The notes: a model not told the origin generated them from the sequence alone. A stretch of 64,000 nt of DNA from CALIZF01 sp046292445 (GCA_046292445.1 JBKBQT010000017.1:6533-70532); one strand, 5' to 3'; shown: positions 16,118 to 24,480, counted from the first letter of the stretch. A program made the numbers and translations.

Positions 16118-17523
16118 TCGTCGCCAGCTTCCTTCTGCGGTTCGGGCGTGGCGGCGCGAGGGGTGAAGTTCAGTTGCAGCCGGGTTTCGCGGTCCCGGTC
16201 TGCGGCAATTTCGGAGTCGAGGGTTTCAATGTCGAAACCGCGTTCGGCAACCGCCTGGCGGCGCGACATAAGCCCGGCTTCCAGGGCATCGCGGATCGCT
16301 GCAACATCCTTGGCCGGATCAATCCACGGCATCGGCGGGGGATAGTGTTCAGCGCCAAGCCAAAGGGCTGCGGCTGCCTCAAAATCGGCTGCGGGCAGAT
16401 CGCCGCGCAAGATCAGGGCGGAAACCGCGCGTTCCCAGATCGGCCCGCAAAGCTGCGGAATGATCGTGCCGAATTGAATCTGTTCCAGCTTCTGCCGGAA
16501 TGCCACCATGCCAGCGCGCAAGCTGCCATAGTTCGCTTCCCGCAGATCGCCGCTGACCAGATGCGCCGGAACGCCCAAGCCTGCCGCAATGGCGCGGATT
16601 TGGTGCGAGACGAATTCGGCGGTTTGCTGCGCTTGCTGCGGGGTGCTGAACCGAATGTCGAAACCGGACGGCAGGCGCTGCAAGACGCCCGGTTCAAGGC
16701 CACGGGTCAATAGCCCTGACTCGTCGCTGGCATCGAACGGTTCGCCCGTGCCGTTCTGGTCGACAAGGAAGCCCGCGAACATCGCGGCAGTCTTGACGCC
16801 AACCGCAAGGGCATCTTCCAGTTGATCGAGTTCCGAAAGGCGCAGAAGAACCGGCGCAAGCCAAGAGACGCCGCGAACCTGCCCGGCCCCAAGCGGGTGC
16901 ATGAGGTGCAGCATATCTTCGGCGGGAATGCGGATCGTGCCATAGGTCGAGGCGAAAACCTCAGTCGGGCGCGCTTTCAGAACGTGATAGGCCACGCGCT
17001 GCCCGGCCGCGTTGAATTCGATCCCTGCCACGACATAGCCGCCGTTCGGCACGTCGCGGGTGTCGGACTCGTCCACCATTTCAGCGGGCAGAAGCCGCAG
17101 CCGCAGCCCATTGGCGCGGGTTTCCATGTGCAGGAAGGCTTCGCCGTCGACGATCATAGCCCGAACAGCCGCAGCCTGAATTCCGAAAAGATCGGTCCTG
17201 CCTTCCGAGTCGGCCCGCTTGGCCCATGCGCTGAACGCCGCGCCGATGCTGGCACGGCTGCCCGCGTCGGGATGCTGGGAAGCCGGTTTGATGCCAAAGC
17301 CAACCAGCCCCGAAACCAGCGCCGAAACGCCATTCGAGGCCCACGGGTTGTTCGCCACAAAGTAGCGCGCCCGGCTGCGGATCGGGGCAGACGCTGCCAG
17401 CGTTTCCGGCCCGGTGCGCCCGAAGGAAGGCGCAGATGACCAGCGCCGCCCGCCTGCCGCGCCGTCAAAGCGCCGGGTTTGCAGCGGTTCGGCCTTGCGC
17501 TTGAAAAGATCAAGAATGCCCAA
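16114..17523 (-). CDS. Phage portal protein, lambda family
   Basis: This 469-residue protein is of the lambda gpB-type portal family. It has an N-terminal GRTGPETLAASAPIRSRARYFVANNPWASNGVSALVSGLVGFGIKP, the typical HLMHPLGAGQVRGVSWLAPVLLRLSELDQLEDA stretch, and the C-terminal SGDLREANYGSLRAGMVAFRQKLEQIQ motif. Portals form the 12-subunit ring through which terminase pumps DNA and onto which connectors and tails dock. It starts 3 bp after the upstream gene and overlaps the protease-capsid gene by 4 bp. Length is family-normal. Confidence 0.94.
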   Translation of the reverse strand: MGILDLFKRKAEPLQTRRFDGAAGGRRWSSAPSFGRTGPETLAASAPIRSRARYFVANNPWASNGVSALVSGLVGFGIKPASQHPDAGSRASIGAAFSAWAKRADSEGRTDLFGIQAAAVRAMIVDGEAFLHMETRANGLRLRLLPAEMVDESDTRDVPNGGYVVAGIEFNAAGQRVAYHVLKARPTEVFASTYGTIRIPAEDMLHLMHPLGAGQVRGVSWLAPVLLRLSELDQLEDALAVGVKTAAMFAGFLVDQNGTGEPFDASDESGLLTRGLEPGVLQRLPSGFDIRFSTPQQAQQTAEFVSHQIRAIAAGLGVPAHLVSGDLREANYGSLRAGMVAFRQKLEQIQFGTIIPQLCGPIWERAVSALILRGDLPAADFEAAAALWLGAEHYPPPMPWIDPAKDVAAIRDALEAGLMSRRQAVAERGFDIETLDSEIAADRDRETRLQLNFTPRAATPEPQKEAGDE

Positions 17524-17526
17524 GGG

Positions 17527-18042
17527 TCAGGACTCCATTAGTGCCAGAAGGGCGGCAATCTGGGTCGACGCGGGCGCGGTGTAGCGCCCCACTTCGGGCT
17601 TGTCGGAAAGCAGCCCGTCAAACTTCGGGTTGCGCTGCCAATCGGCATAGAGGTGCGGTTGACCATCCGTCAGAAGCGCCACGTGGAAGGCAAAGGTTTC
17701 GCCCGCGCGAACGCGGCGAATGGCTTCATCCACCAGCGGCAGGCCAGTTTCGCCGCCTGCAACCTTTACGCGCGGCCCCCCGACCGGGTGACGCTGCAAC
17801 CAGCGCGCATATTCTTCCGTCAGGATGCGGTCCAAGCCGAACAGAGTGGCCTGATAGATCAGGCGCAGCGCGACGATGGAACCAAGCGAATACGTGTTCG
17901 TGCGGCCTTCAAGGGCAACGGGCGGCAGGTAGAAGCGTTGCGAGATATTGCGCAGCGCCTTGTCGACGCTGACAACCTTTTCGAGGGGCAACTTGTCCAG
18001 GCCCACAAAGTAGGGAACGGCTTGTGCGATGCTATAAGTCAT
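17527..18042 (-). CDS. Unknown element protein, possible MerR-like regulator
   Basis: This 171-residue protein starts MTYSIAQAVPYFVGLDKLPLEKVVSVDKALRNISQRFYLPPVALEGRTNTYSLGSIVALRLIYQATLFGLDR. The YSLGSIVALRLIYQATLFGL segment resembles the second half of a MerR-type winged helix, but the canonical first helix is not clear. The C-terminal part (AFHVALLTDGQPHLYADWQ) is unrecognised. It has its own promoter with a 19-bp spacer and an operator-like dyad, just what MerR regulators use, and sits immediately upstream (3 bp) of portal, so it could switch the head operon. The start at 18042 is backed by GAGG 7 bp upstream. A structural role is the alternative. Confidence 0.5.
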   Translation of the reverse strand: MTYSIAQAVPYFVGLDKLPLEKVVSVDKALRNISQRFYLPPVALEGRTNTYSLGSIVALRLIYQATLFGLDRILTEEYARWLQRHPVGGPRVKVAGGETGLPLVDEAIRRVRAGETFAFHVALLTDGQPHLYADWQRNPKFDGLLSDKPEVGRYTAPASTQIAALLALMES

Positions 18043-18062
18043 GTGTGTGCCTCTTTCTTTCG

Positions 18063-18094
18063 CTCTATATCTCACTTTTGAGTTGTAGAGTCAA
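18063..18094 (-). promoter_or_regulatory. MerR-type promoter with dyad operator before the head operon
   Basis: On the minus strand TTGACT (18089-18094) and TATAGA (18064-18069) are separated by exactly 19 bp instead of the usual 17. The spacer and edges form an imperfect 28-bp palindrome (18063-18090, 10 of 14 pairs; arms CTCTA/TAGAG and CTCA/TGAG). Overlong spacers with a centred dyad are the mark of MerR-family controlled promoters. Confidence 0.55.
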
Positions 18095-18304
18095 GAAGAG
18101 AGTGCTACCAAGGTTCCACGTTCGAGTGACATAGACGAATCGGGGCGGGAAACCGGCCCGACAGACTGCAAGAGTTTTCGCGCTGCGGTGTTTCCAGCAT
18201 CGTTTCTTCGCAACGCGAAAGAGGGTCCGGGTTGACTCCTTCCCCCGGTTCAAGGGCGGCGCTGGCGGGTGCCGCCCTTCCCTTATTTCAGAAGGAGTCA
18301 CGCC

Positions 18305-18547
18305 ATGAAGAAACAGACCAAAGCCGATTTGCAGAATGAAGCCCGGTCCCTGCGCCGCTTTGTCACTGATCCTTATCTGATCGGTTGGCTTTGGCCCTGG
18401 GACCATGCGCGGATCGTAAAGCTATTGCAGGAAGTCGACAAACGGTGGTTTGAAAAGAACCACAATCGAATTCTGCCGCCTGTTCCAATTCAGAAGGTCG
18501 AGATTGTCCGCGCTGCGCTTGAAGATGAATACAAGCTGTTGGTCTAA
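18305..18547 (+). CDS. Hypothetical small protein of the element
   Basis: This 80-residue protein is MKKQTKADLQNEARSLRRFVTDPYLIGWLWPWDHARIVKLLQEVDKRWFEKNHNR and onward. It has charged helices and a WLWPWDH cluster, and no signal or membrane segment. An AGAAGGAG ribosome site lies 8 bases before the ATG. I do not recognise a family. It is on the plus strand, opposite to the structural genes, in an AT-richer stretch of the element. That makes it a candidate accessory (cargo) or regulatory gene. Confidence 0.6.
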   Translation: MKKQTKADLQNEARSLRRFVTDPYLIGWLWPWDHARIVKLLQEVDKRWFEKNHNRILPPVPIQKVEIVRAALEDEYKLLV

Positions 18548-18572
18548 AAGCACTTCTGCCGTGAAATGCACA

Positions 18573-18610
18573 ATGAATGAGCCGTAGACATAAAATCCCC
18601 GCTCATTCAT
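18573..18610 (+). repeat. 10-bp inverted repeat between two small genes
   Basis: ATGAATGAGC (18573-18582) pairs with GCTCATTCAT (18601-18610) across an 18-nt loop, 25 bp after the stop of the previous gene and ahead of the next one. It could act as an attenuator, operator or weak terminator; there is no T-run. Confidence 0.5.
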
Positions 18611-18641
18611 AACTCGATTCGTTCAAACCGAAAGGAGTCGC

Positions 18642-18827
18642 ATGATGCAACTGCTACAATCCACCGGAAGCATGGAAGCCGACCGCCTCATGGTCGACTT
18701 CATTTCCAATCCACGCTTCCCGGAAGCGCTTGCCCGGATCAAGCGCGCCGCAGCCGAAAACGACGATGAATTCTTGGCTGACTTCCTTTTGCGCGCCTAT
18801 CTGGGGTCGACGCCAACCGGGGAATGA
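18642..18827 (+). CDS. Hypothetical 61-residue protein of the element
   Basis: The product is MMQLLQSTGSMEADRLMVDFISNPRFPEALARIKRAAAENDDEFLADFLLRAYLG plus a short tail. It is acidic and helical, with no membrane segment. An AAAGGAG ribosome site lies 4-7 bases ahead of two consecutive ATGs. No family is recognised. It follows the 80-residue gene on the same strand and ends convergent to the next minus-strand gene. Confidence 0.55.
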   Translation: MMQLLQSTGSMEADRLMVDFISNPRFPEALARIKRAAAENDDEFLADFLLRAYLGSTPTGE

Positions 18828-18850
18828 TCGACGGCAGGGCGCAGGCCGGG

Positions 18851-19156
18851 TTATCTCGGCTTGCGCGTGAAATCAAACCGAAGATCAGACTCGGAAATCC
18901 AAGACGGCTGCGGCAGTCGTTCGCTTGCGTCCGGGTCGATAGATTTCAGCCACCAGAAGAATTCAAAGGCTGCATGTTCGGCCGAATAGTTGTCGGGAAT
19001 GTGCCGCGATGCGCGAACCGCCAAGACCACAGTTTCAATCCGCCCGCCAACTGAAATCTTGTGCCGGTCCTTGGGGTCAAGGTCCAAACAGATGTTGTGC
19101 GAGTCAAGCATGACCATCGTTTGAACGCACCACAGGAATTCTTCTTGTTTCGTCAT
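18851..19156 (-). CDS. Hypothetical 101-residue protein of the element
   Basis: The product starts MTKQEEFLWCVQTMVMLDSHNICLDLDPKDRHKISVGGRIETVVLAVRAS and ends in a basic tail; it includes an aromatic AFEFFWWLKSIDPD segment. No signal peptide or known motif is seen. I chose the ATG at 19156; a GTG 24 bases upstream lacks a ribosome site. It follows the terminase and small membrane protein genes on the minus strand and may share their transcript. Confidence 0.5.
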   Translation of the reverse strand: MTKQEEFLWCVQTMVMLDSHNICLDLDPKDRHKISVGGRIETVVLAVRASRHIPDNYSAEHAAFEFFWWLKSIDPDASERLPQPSWISESDLRFDFTRKPR

Positions 19157-19195
19157 ATCGCTACCTATTTTTCGGTTCACTCTTGCGGCTTTGCA

Positions 19196-19414
19196 TTAGA
19201 AGAACCGGATGTAAGTCATAACAAGGCCAGCTATTGCTATGGCTGACCCTGTCACCCATTTCCATTCGACTTTCAGGAAGTCGAAGATTGAATGCGCCGC
19301 GCGTGAAGTCCAGTGCCGCCGCTGCCATCCGCCAACAAAGAACACGCCGCTATTCGGGTCGTTTTCGTATGGCTCAAACTCACCTTCCCACCAAGGCCTA
19401 AACCGTTCGCGCAT
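19196..19414 (-). CDS. Hypothetical small membrane protein of the element
   Basis: This 72-residue protein starts MRERFRPWWEGEFEPYENDPNSGVFFVGGWQRRHW and ends with one hydrophobic helix (VTGSAIAIAGLVMTYIRFF, about 53-71), so it is probably tail-anchored in the inner membrane. The start at 19414 has an AGG 8 bases upstream; an alternative ATG at 19435 would overlap the terminase stop. No family is recognised. A single-helix protein next to packaging genes could be accessory, for example superinfection-related, but nothing in the sequence proves this. Confidence 0.5.
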   Translation of the reverse strand: MRERFRPWWEGEFEPYENDPNSGVFFVGGWQRRHWTSRAAHSIFDFLKVEWKWVTGSAIAIAGLVMTYIRFF

Positions 19415-19419
19415 TCCCG

Positions 19420-21177
19420 TTACCTGTTCAACCATGTCGACCGAACAACTTGCGGCTGTTTCTTCGGCGCTGCCTCACTCGATAGTTCTTCGGCCCGTCT
19501 GTCAAGGTTCACCCCGATCAACTGCCGCGCCGCCCATGCGTAGACGGTCGCGTCCAGGGTTTCGGCCCGCTTGCCTTTGATCCGTTCAAACCGCGCTTGG
19601 GGAACGCCCCGCACATACCGGACGACTCGCCGCTCAGAGGTCAGTTGTTCAAAGAAGATCGGTTCAAGGGCTTCCCCGAACCGGACGCCCGCGCCGCGCG
19701 CCAGTCGGGTGAACAACTGCGATTTCACCGCGTCCGAACCGACAAGCCAAAGCAGTTGCCCCTTGGTGCCCGACTTCTGCAAGAATTGCCGTGAGAAGCC
19801 CGGAACGCCTTTTATAGCGACCACGCGCCGCCCGTAGCGCGGCCGGGTGTAGCTGTTCACGATTTCCGTATGCCCGCCGTCGCCAGAGTCGATGCAAGCC
19901 GCGTCTATGCGGATCGTGCCGCCGTTCGGGTGCTGCCACGTCTCTTTCAGAAGGGAGTCGAGGTCTTGCCAGACAGCTTCCCCGTCAATCGGTCCCCAGA
20001 AAATCCGGTGATCGAGGGCGAAAATGTCGCTGCGCCCGTGGCCCACGATGACGCATTCAAGCCGGTCATCCTGGCAGTCGACGCCCGCCGTCAGGAACAG
20101 CACGTCATCGGGCAGGGCATCAAGGCGGAAGGGTTCGCGCCGCCCGAACAATTCGTGTTCATCGAGGTCATCGCCTTCGGTGCGCCACGGTTCCCCCAGC
20201 ACCAGGTTGGTGAAGGTCTGCAAGGTTTCCGGGCTTTTCTTGGCTTCCAGGAATTCGGCTGCCAGCTTCCCCCATCGCGCGTTAAAGTGCGGGCTGATAA
20301 GGGCATTCACCTTGAAACCGGCATGGCCCTTCACATCGGGCGCAGTTGCCCGCCAGCGCCCGGCCGCGACCATTGCGGGCTTGTGCCGTTCTTCCACAAT
20401 GCAGCCATTGTTCGGGCAGGTCCAATGTGCGGAATCCGGGTCACCTTCGCGCCAGTGAATATCGGCCCATTTGATTTCCGAGAATTCGCTGCAAGAAGGG
20501 CAAAGGCATTCGTATATCCGTTTGTCCGACTTGTCATAAAGCCGGGTTGCAGGCCCATAGTCGAAAACCGGAGTCGATCCTGCGATGATCTTTCGATCCC
20601 GGAAGGTCATGGTGCGCATGGTCGCCAGTTCGATAGGGTCGCCTTCCTGCGACACTTCAAAGCCGTCTATTTCATCCAGGATCAGAATTTTTGCCGTATG
20701 TCGGCGCAGATTGCGCGGGCTTTTCGCGGCCAAGAATTTCAGACTGCCGCCCGGAAAGCGCCGGTTCAGCATGGTGCTGCGCCCGGTTTCATCGGCTTCA
20801 TCCGACAGAAGACCGCGCAAAGCGGGGGATGCGTCAAAGACCTGTTCCAAGTCGACAGCATAGTCGCGGGCATCATCGGCAGTCGGTTGAACAGCCAAGA
20901 TCGGCGCGGGCGCATTGGCAACGTGACTGGCGATGATGCCAGACAGAAGGGCAGTATATCCGATGCGCGCCGATTTCAACACCGTTACCCGTTCAATGCC
21001 CGGATCATCGAGGGCATCACAGATTCCGCGCTGATAGGCCCATAGCTTCATCTTGCCCGGCAGGGCAGAAGCCGTCTGCGGCAGGAAAATGTTGCTTTCG
21101 ATCCACTCGGCAAGCGGCAGATCGGCCGGGGGTCGCAGGGCTTGCAGCGCGCGGCTGCGGATCAATTCAATTCCCAT
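19420..21177 (-). CDS. Terminase large subunit, GpA family
   Basis: This 585-residue protein has the GpA layout: N-terminal PLAEWIESNIFLPQTASALPGKMKLWAYQRGICDALDDP, an ATPase domain with Walker A-like KSARIGYT and Walker B ILILDEID, a zinc-finger-like CPSC...CPNNGC pair, and a C-terminal nuclease domain with AGVDCQDDRLE, ACIDSGDGGHT and DATVYAWAARQL. It cuts and pumps DNA into proheads. The start MGIELIRSR at 21177 overlaps terS by 11 bp. Having its own terminase fits a satellite that packages its own DNA into its own head. Confidence 0.95.
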   Translation of the reverse strand: MGIELIRSRALQALRPPADLPLAEWIESNIFLPQTASALPGKMKLWAYQRGICDALDDPGIERVTVLKSARIGYTALLSGIIASHVANAPAPILAVQPTADDARDYAVDLEQVFDASPALRGLLSDEADETGRSTMLNRRFPGGSLKFLAAKSPRNLRRHTAKILILDEIDGFEVSQEGDPIELATMRTMTFRDRKIIAGSTPVFDYGPATRLYDKSDKRIYECLCPSCSEFSEIKWADIHWREGDPDSAHWTCPNNGCIVEERHKPAMVAAGRWRATAPDVKGHAGFKVNALISPHFNARWGKLAAEFLEAKKSPETLQTFTNLVLGEPWRTEGDDLDEHELFGRREPFRLDALPDDVLFLTAGVDCQDDRLECVIVGHGRSDIFALDHRIFWGPIDGEAVWQDLDSLLKETWQHPNGGTIRIDAACIDSGDGGHTEIVNSYTRPRYGRRVVAIKGVPGFSRQFLQKSGTKGQLLWLVGSDAVKSQLFTRLARGAGVRFGEALEPIFFEQLTSERRVVRYVRGVPQARFERIKGKRAETLDATVYAWAARQLIGVNLDRRAEELSSEAAPKKQPQVVRSTWLNR

Positions 21178-21784
21178 TGGCGAGTCCTTCCAGGGCTGCC
21201 TTGATCTCGGAGTCGATCTCGGCAACGTCATGGGCGCTCAGGTGTGCCAGTTTTGATCCTACGCGCGAGGGCACGGCCAACATGGTCGACCGAATATCCC
21301 GCAAGACATTCGCCCATTCCCTTTCCACGTCTGCCGCCCGGACCATATCGCCACGCGCTGCGGCATTGGCGATTTCCAGCTTGTCGGCCTGTTCCCGCGC
21401 CAACCGCAGTTTTTCGGCTTTCAGTTCATCGGGAACCTGCCCGCCGCCACGGATAGCCCCATCCCGCAGTTGTGACAGGTAGCCTTGCAGGGATGCCCGA
21501 ACATCCCAGCGCGCCCGGCCGTTCTTCACAAGAATCCCGTCCTTGGTCTTGGTGCGAACCTGACTCGTGACGATTCCCAGGAAGGCGGCAATCTCAACCT
21601 CGGTCATGGTGGCCGGGATAGGCTCAGCGATTGTCATTTCATCGCTGGCAGGCTTTCGACGGGTTGGGGCGGCAGGGGTAGCCGGAACAGGGGAAGGCCC
21701 CTCAGCGGCCCGCTGATAATGCGGGGCGGGGTCGGCCGTTCCAGGCCCCAAGAGGTCTGAGAGATCGGTGCTATGTTGTAACAT
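21167..21784 (-). CDS. Terminase small subunit (Nu1-like DNA packaging protein)
   Basis: This 205-residue protein has a winged helix-turn-helix (MTEVEIAAFLGIVTSQVRTKTKDGILVKNGRARWDVRASLQGYLSQLRD, about 60-107), a coiled segment DELKAEKLRLAREQADKLEIANAAARGDMV typical of Nu1/phage packaging proteins, and a C-terminal helix for the large subunit. It recognises the packaging start (cos) site. Its N-terminus carries HSTDLSDLLGPG (residues 4-15), a motif also found twice in the element's primase. It lies directly beside the iteron array, so a cos site may be there too. Confidence 0.85.
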   Translation of the reverse strand: MLQHSTDLSDLLGPGTADPAPHYQRAAEGPSPVPATPAAPTRRKPASDEMTIAEPIPATMTEVEIAAFLGIVTSQVRTKTKDGILVKNGRARWDVRASLQGYLSQLRDGAIRGGGQVPDELKAEKLRLAREQADKLEIANAAARGDMVRAADVEREWANVLRDIRSTMLAVPSRVGSKLAHLSAHDVAEIDSEIKAALEGLANGN

Positions 21785-21909
21785 TGCTAAGCCTCACCAA
21801 TCGAAAAATTTTGCAAAGGGTGTTTTTTCGGGGGTCTGTGTCCCCGCTGCCCGTCCCCCTTGGGAAGAACCTATGATCGAATGGGGGCGATGATCGCTTG
21901 TGCCCGATG

Positions 21910-22140
21910 GTGAACCCAGTAAACCCAGTGAACCCACTTTTCCTATATTACCGCCTGAGACGTGCCGCCTGCCCATGCTGCCCCGTCGCTGCCCTGCCGC
22001 CGCTGTGTCATCGCCAAGGGTTTTGTTGGGGGTATATGGGTTCACTGGGTTCACTACTGGCGCAAAGCATTGGAAAGGCGAAAGAAAACGGTGAACCCAT
22101 GCGCCTTTCTGTGGGTTCACGCTGGGTTCACTGGGTTCAC
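21910..22140. repeat. Nine-copy 9-bp iteron array, likely replication origin
   Basis: Eight exact copies and one single-mismatch copy of GTGAACCCA (or its complement TGGGTTCAC) lie in the 437-bp gene-free gap between terS and the primase. Plus orientation: 21910, 21919 (GTAAACCCA), 21928, 22091. Opposite orientation: 22037, 22046, 22112, 22123, 22132. Several are head-to-tail with an exact 9-bp step. An AT-rich patch (21937-21951) lies inside. Iterons next to a primase-helicase are the usual origin layout of satellites and plasmids. The rest of the gap shows no ORF I would support. Confidence 0.8.
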
Positions 22141-22160
22141 CTTTTCGCGGTGCAAATGCG

Positions 22161-22200
22161 CTGCAACCGATGATCCGGCTAAAGCGATGATCGGTTGCAG
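22161..22200. repeat. 15-bp inverted repeat at the origin side of the primase gene
   Basis: CTGCAACCGATGATC (22161-22175) and GATGATCGGTTGCAG (22186-22200) pair at 14 of 15 positions around a 10-nt loop. It lies 21 bp past the primase stop, next to the iterons. With no T-run it is more likely part of the origin or a cos-like site than a simple terminator. Confidence 0.6.
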
Positions 22201-22221
22201 GCGATGATTGATCCTGCCGCA

Positions 22222-24480
22222 TCATGCCCGCCACCATTCAATGCCGTCATTCTTGCGGCGCTTCACCCAACCGAACATGCGAAGGATGCCTGCCGCGTCC
22301 CGCGAGGGCTTGCCGGGATGCCTTTCAACCGGGATGCCCAAAGCCGTGAGCACCTCGGCAACCGTCACACTGTCCTTCGGTTGCCGCTCAAAGCCGTCAC
22401 CATCGGTCAAGCCGTCCAGGATGCGCCGGATAGGCTGTTCCCACGGGTGTTCTTCGCGGGCTGCCTCTTGCTCAATCGCTGCCTGCCGTTCCAGATCGGG
22501 CGGCAAGTGCCACGCTTCACCGGCCCGGAAGGCTGCGGCTGCCTCAGCGAAAAGCTGTTCCCGATCTGCCGCAAGTCCTTCGGTGTCGATCCGCGCCCCA
22601 CAAGTCACGGGCCAGAAGCGCCGCCCGCCGCTGGCATCCCGCAGGAAGGCGGTTTCATTCGTGGTGCCCACAAAGACGCATTGGCGTGGCACAACGTCAG
22701 CCCGGCGCGCATAGGGGGCGCGGATTTCATCGGTTGCCCGAGTCAGAAAGGCTTTCAAATCTTCCGCCTCTGCCTTGCGCGACGGTGCGAGTTCGGCCAG
22801 TTCCACCAGCCAATGCCCGCGAAGGTATAGCCCGGCTTCCCGCGCGCCGTCGCGGATCGAGGGCATGTTGTCGCCTGACCAGTCACCGCCCAGAATGCGG
22901 CAGGCAGTTGACTTGCCGATGCCCTGCGCCCCGCCCAGCACAAGAACATGATCGTGCTTGCAGCCCGGCCGCATGACGCGCGCGACCATAGCCACCAGGA
23001 AGGCGCGCCCCACGGCAACGGAATAGGGGGATGCGTCGACGCCAAGGTATCGGGTCAGCCATGATTCAAGGCGCGGCTTGCCGTCATGGTGCAGCGACTC
23101 CAGCCAATCCTTGACCGGGTGATGACGGTTCAACTCGGCAACCGCCCGAACCGCGCCCGCGGTCAGGTCTGCCCCTACGTTGTGCATTCCGGCCTGTTCA
23201 ATTGCCACGCGGATCAAACCCAGATCGGCATCGTTGATCGGCCCGGCGCGCCATTCGTCTTGCCCGGTCATGTCGTTCTTGCGGATCGAATAGCCTTGAT
23301 CCCGGTTCACCTTGCGCAAAACCAGAATGGCATTGTGCAGCGTCGGTTTCATTTCGCCGTTCTTGGCGGTGATTATTCCGATCTTCGCTTGTTTCGCTTC
23401 CGCAGGAAGTGCAGGCAGATCGTCAAAATCAGATTCAGAAAAGTAATAAGGCCGCTCATACCCGTAACCCTTGGCGATTTCAAAAAGCGTCCCGATGCCG
23501 ACTCCGCTGCGCCGGAAGGATTTCCATTTCTGGCTTTGGTCACGTTCATCGAATTTCAGGGACTGGCGCGACCAATCCGACCAAAGGTCAAAGCCTTCAT
23601 CGCTGCCCGCGAATTCAGCGTGAAGCGCCATGCCGATTTTCAGCCATTGGTCGCGGTCATCGGCATCGGTGATAAGCGCCAAGGCCCGCCGCACTTCCGC
23701 CCGGTCTGCCGGTTCCCGGAACAGGTCAGATAGATCGGTGGACGACTTCACCGGCTTGGGCTGCGGCCCGATCGAGGCAATGCCCGACACGCGGTCAAGC
23801 GGTTGCCCTTCCACAAGGAAGGATTCCGGGGGGCGTTCGGCCAAGCCGCCGAAGTAATAGGACTGCGACGGGGTGAAGGACTCGGCGGCAAGGATGCCCC
23901 CAAGGGCGCCATTCAAGCGGGCACAAAGGGCTTCCCGTTCGGCCGGGGCAACAGAGCGCGCCAGAGGTGCAAGGACGCGCCAGCGGGGCGCTTCTGCGGT
24001 GTGACTGGGGGTAGTGTATATCAGGGCTGCAACGCCCGTTTGGCGCAGCCGTTCGGCCGCGTCTTGGGGCGATACTGCGCCCGCGTCATAGTCGCCTTCC
24101 ACGCCCGACACGCGCAACAGGTTGGCATCGTGTCGCAGGCTGCCCTTGTCAGTTCGGGCATCCCCGAAGGTTGCCAGCTTGACCAGGGGCAGGGCTGCCT
24201 TGTTGCGCGCCGTGGTGCTGTTCAGCCGGTCTTGCAGTTGCCGAAGGCTCAGGCGATTCGGTTCGATCCGCTGCGCCTTCACGTCCGCGAACATCGAGAC
24301 GGCAAGGGGCAAATCGCAACCTTGATTTTCGGGCGCAAATTCAGTATGTTTATAGCAGGCGTTTTTCTGAGCCGCCGAAATTTCAGCGCCGTTGCGGGGA
24401 CCAGCCGCAGCGGCGTTTTCCTTTTCAGGTGGCGTCCAATCGAAAATTTCGCTGAGGTCCGTTGAATACGTTTCTTTCAC
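22222..24480 (-). CDS. Primase-helicase (AEP-type primase with VapE/VirE helicase domain)
   Basis: This 752-residue protein has three parts. An AEP-type primase (about 60-230) shows VEGDYDAG (D130, D132), TTPSHT (H160) and PRWRVL. A PriCT-2-like domain (about 255-340) contains DQWLKIGMALHAEF and FDLWSDWSRQS. A superfamily-3-like VirE/VapE ATPase (about 450-660) has Walker A GAQGIGKS (517-524) and FVGTTNE. It would prime and unwind element DNA at the adjacent iterons. I chose the GTG at 24480 because GAGG lies 9 bases upstream; the frame stays open to 24582. STDLSEIF (6-13) and STDLSDLF (247-254) repeat a motif seen in terS. Confidence 0.9.
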   Translation of the reverse strand: MKETYSTDLSEIFDWTPPEKENAAAAGPRNGAEISAAQKNACYKHTEFAPENQGCDLPLAVSMFADVKAQRIEPNRLSLRQLQDRLNSTTARNKAALPLVKLATFGDARTDKGSLRHDANLLRVSGVEGDYDAGAVSPQDAAERLRQTGVAALIYTTPSHTAEAPRWRVLAPLARSVAPAEREALCARLNGALGGILAAESFTPSQSYYFGGLAERPPESFLVEGQPLDRVSGIASIGPQPKPVKSSTDLSDLFREPADRAEVRRALALITDADDRDQWLKIGMALHAEFAGSDEGFDLWSDWSRQSLKFDERDQSQKWKSFRRSGVGIGTLFEIAKGYGYERPYYFSESDFDDLPALPAEAKQAKIGIITAKNGEMKPTLHNAILVLRKVNRDQGYSIRKNDMTGQDEWRAGPINDADLGLIRVAIEQAGMHNVGADLTAGAVRAVAELNRHHPVKDWLESLHHDGKPRLESWLTRYLGVDASPYSVAVGRAFLVAMVARVMRPGCKHDHVLVLGGAQGIGKSTACRILGGDWSGDNMPSIRDGAREAGLYLRGHWLVELAELAPSRKAEAEDLKAFLTRATDEIRAPYARRADVVPRQCVFVGTTNETAFLRDASGGRRFWPVTCGARIDTEGLAADREQLFAEAAAAFRAGEAWHLPPDLERQAAIEQEAAREEHPWEQPIRRILDGLTDGDGFERQPKDSVTVAEVLTALGIPVERHPGKPSRDAAGILRMFGWVKRRKNDGIEWWRA

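Noticed and set aside
21910..22140. CRISPR array
   Set aside because: Units are 9 bp, partly abutting without spacers and in both orientations; no cas gene is near.
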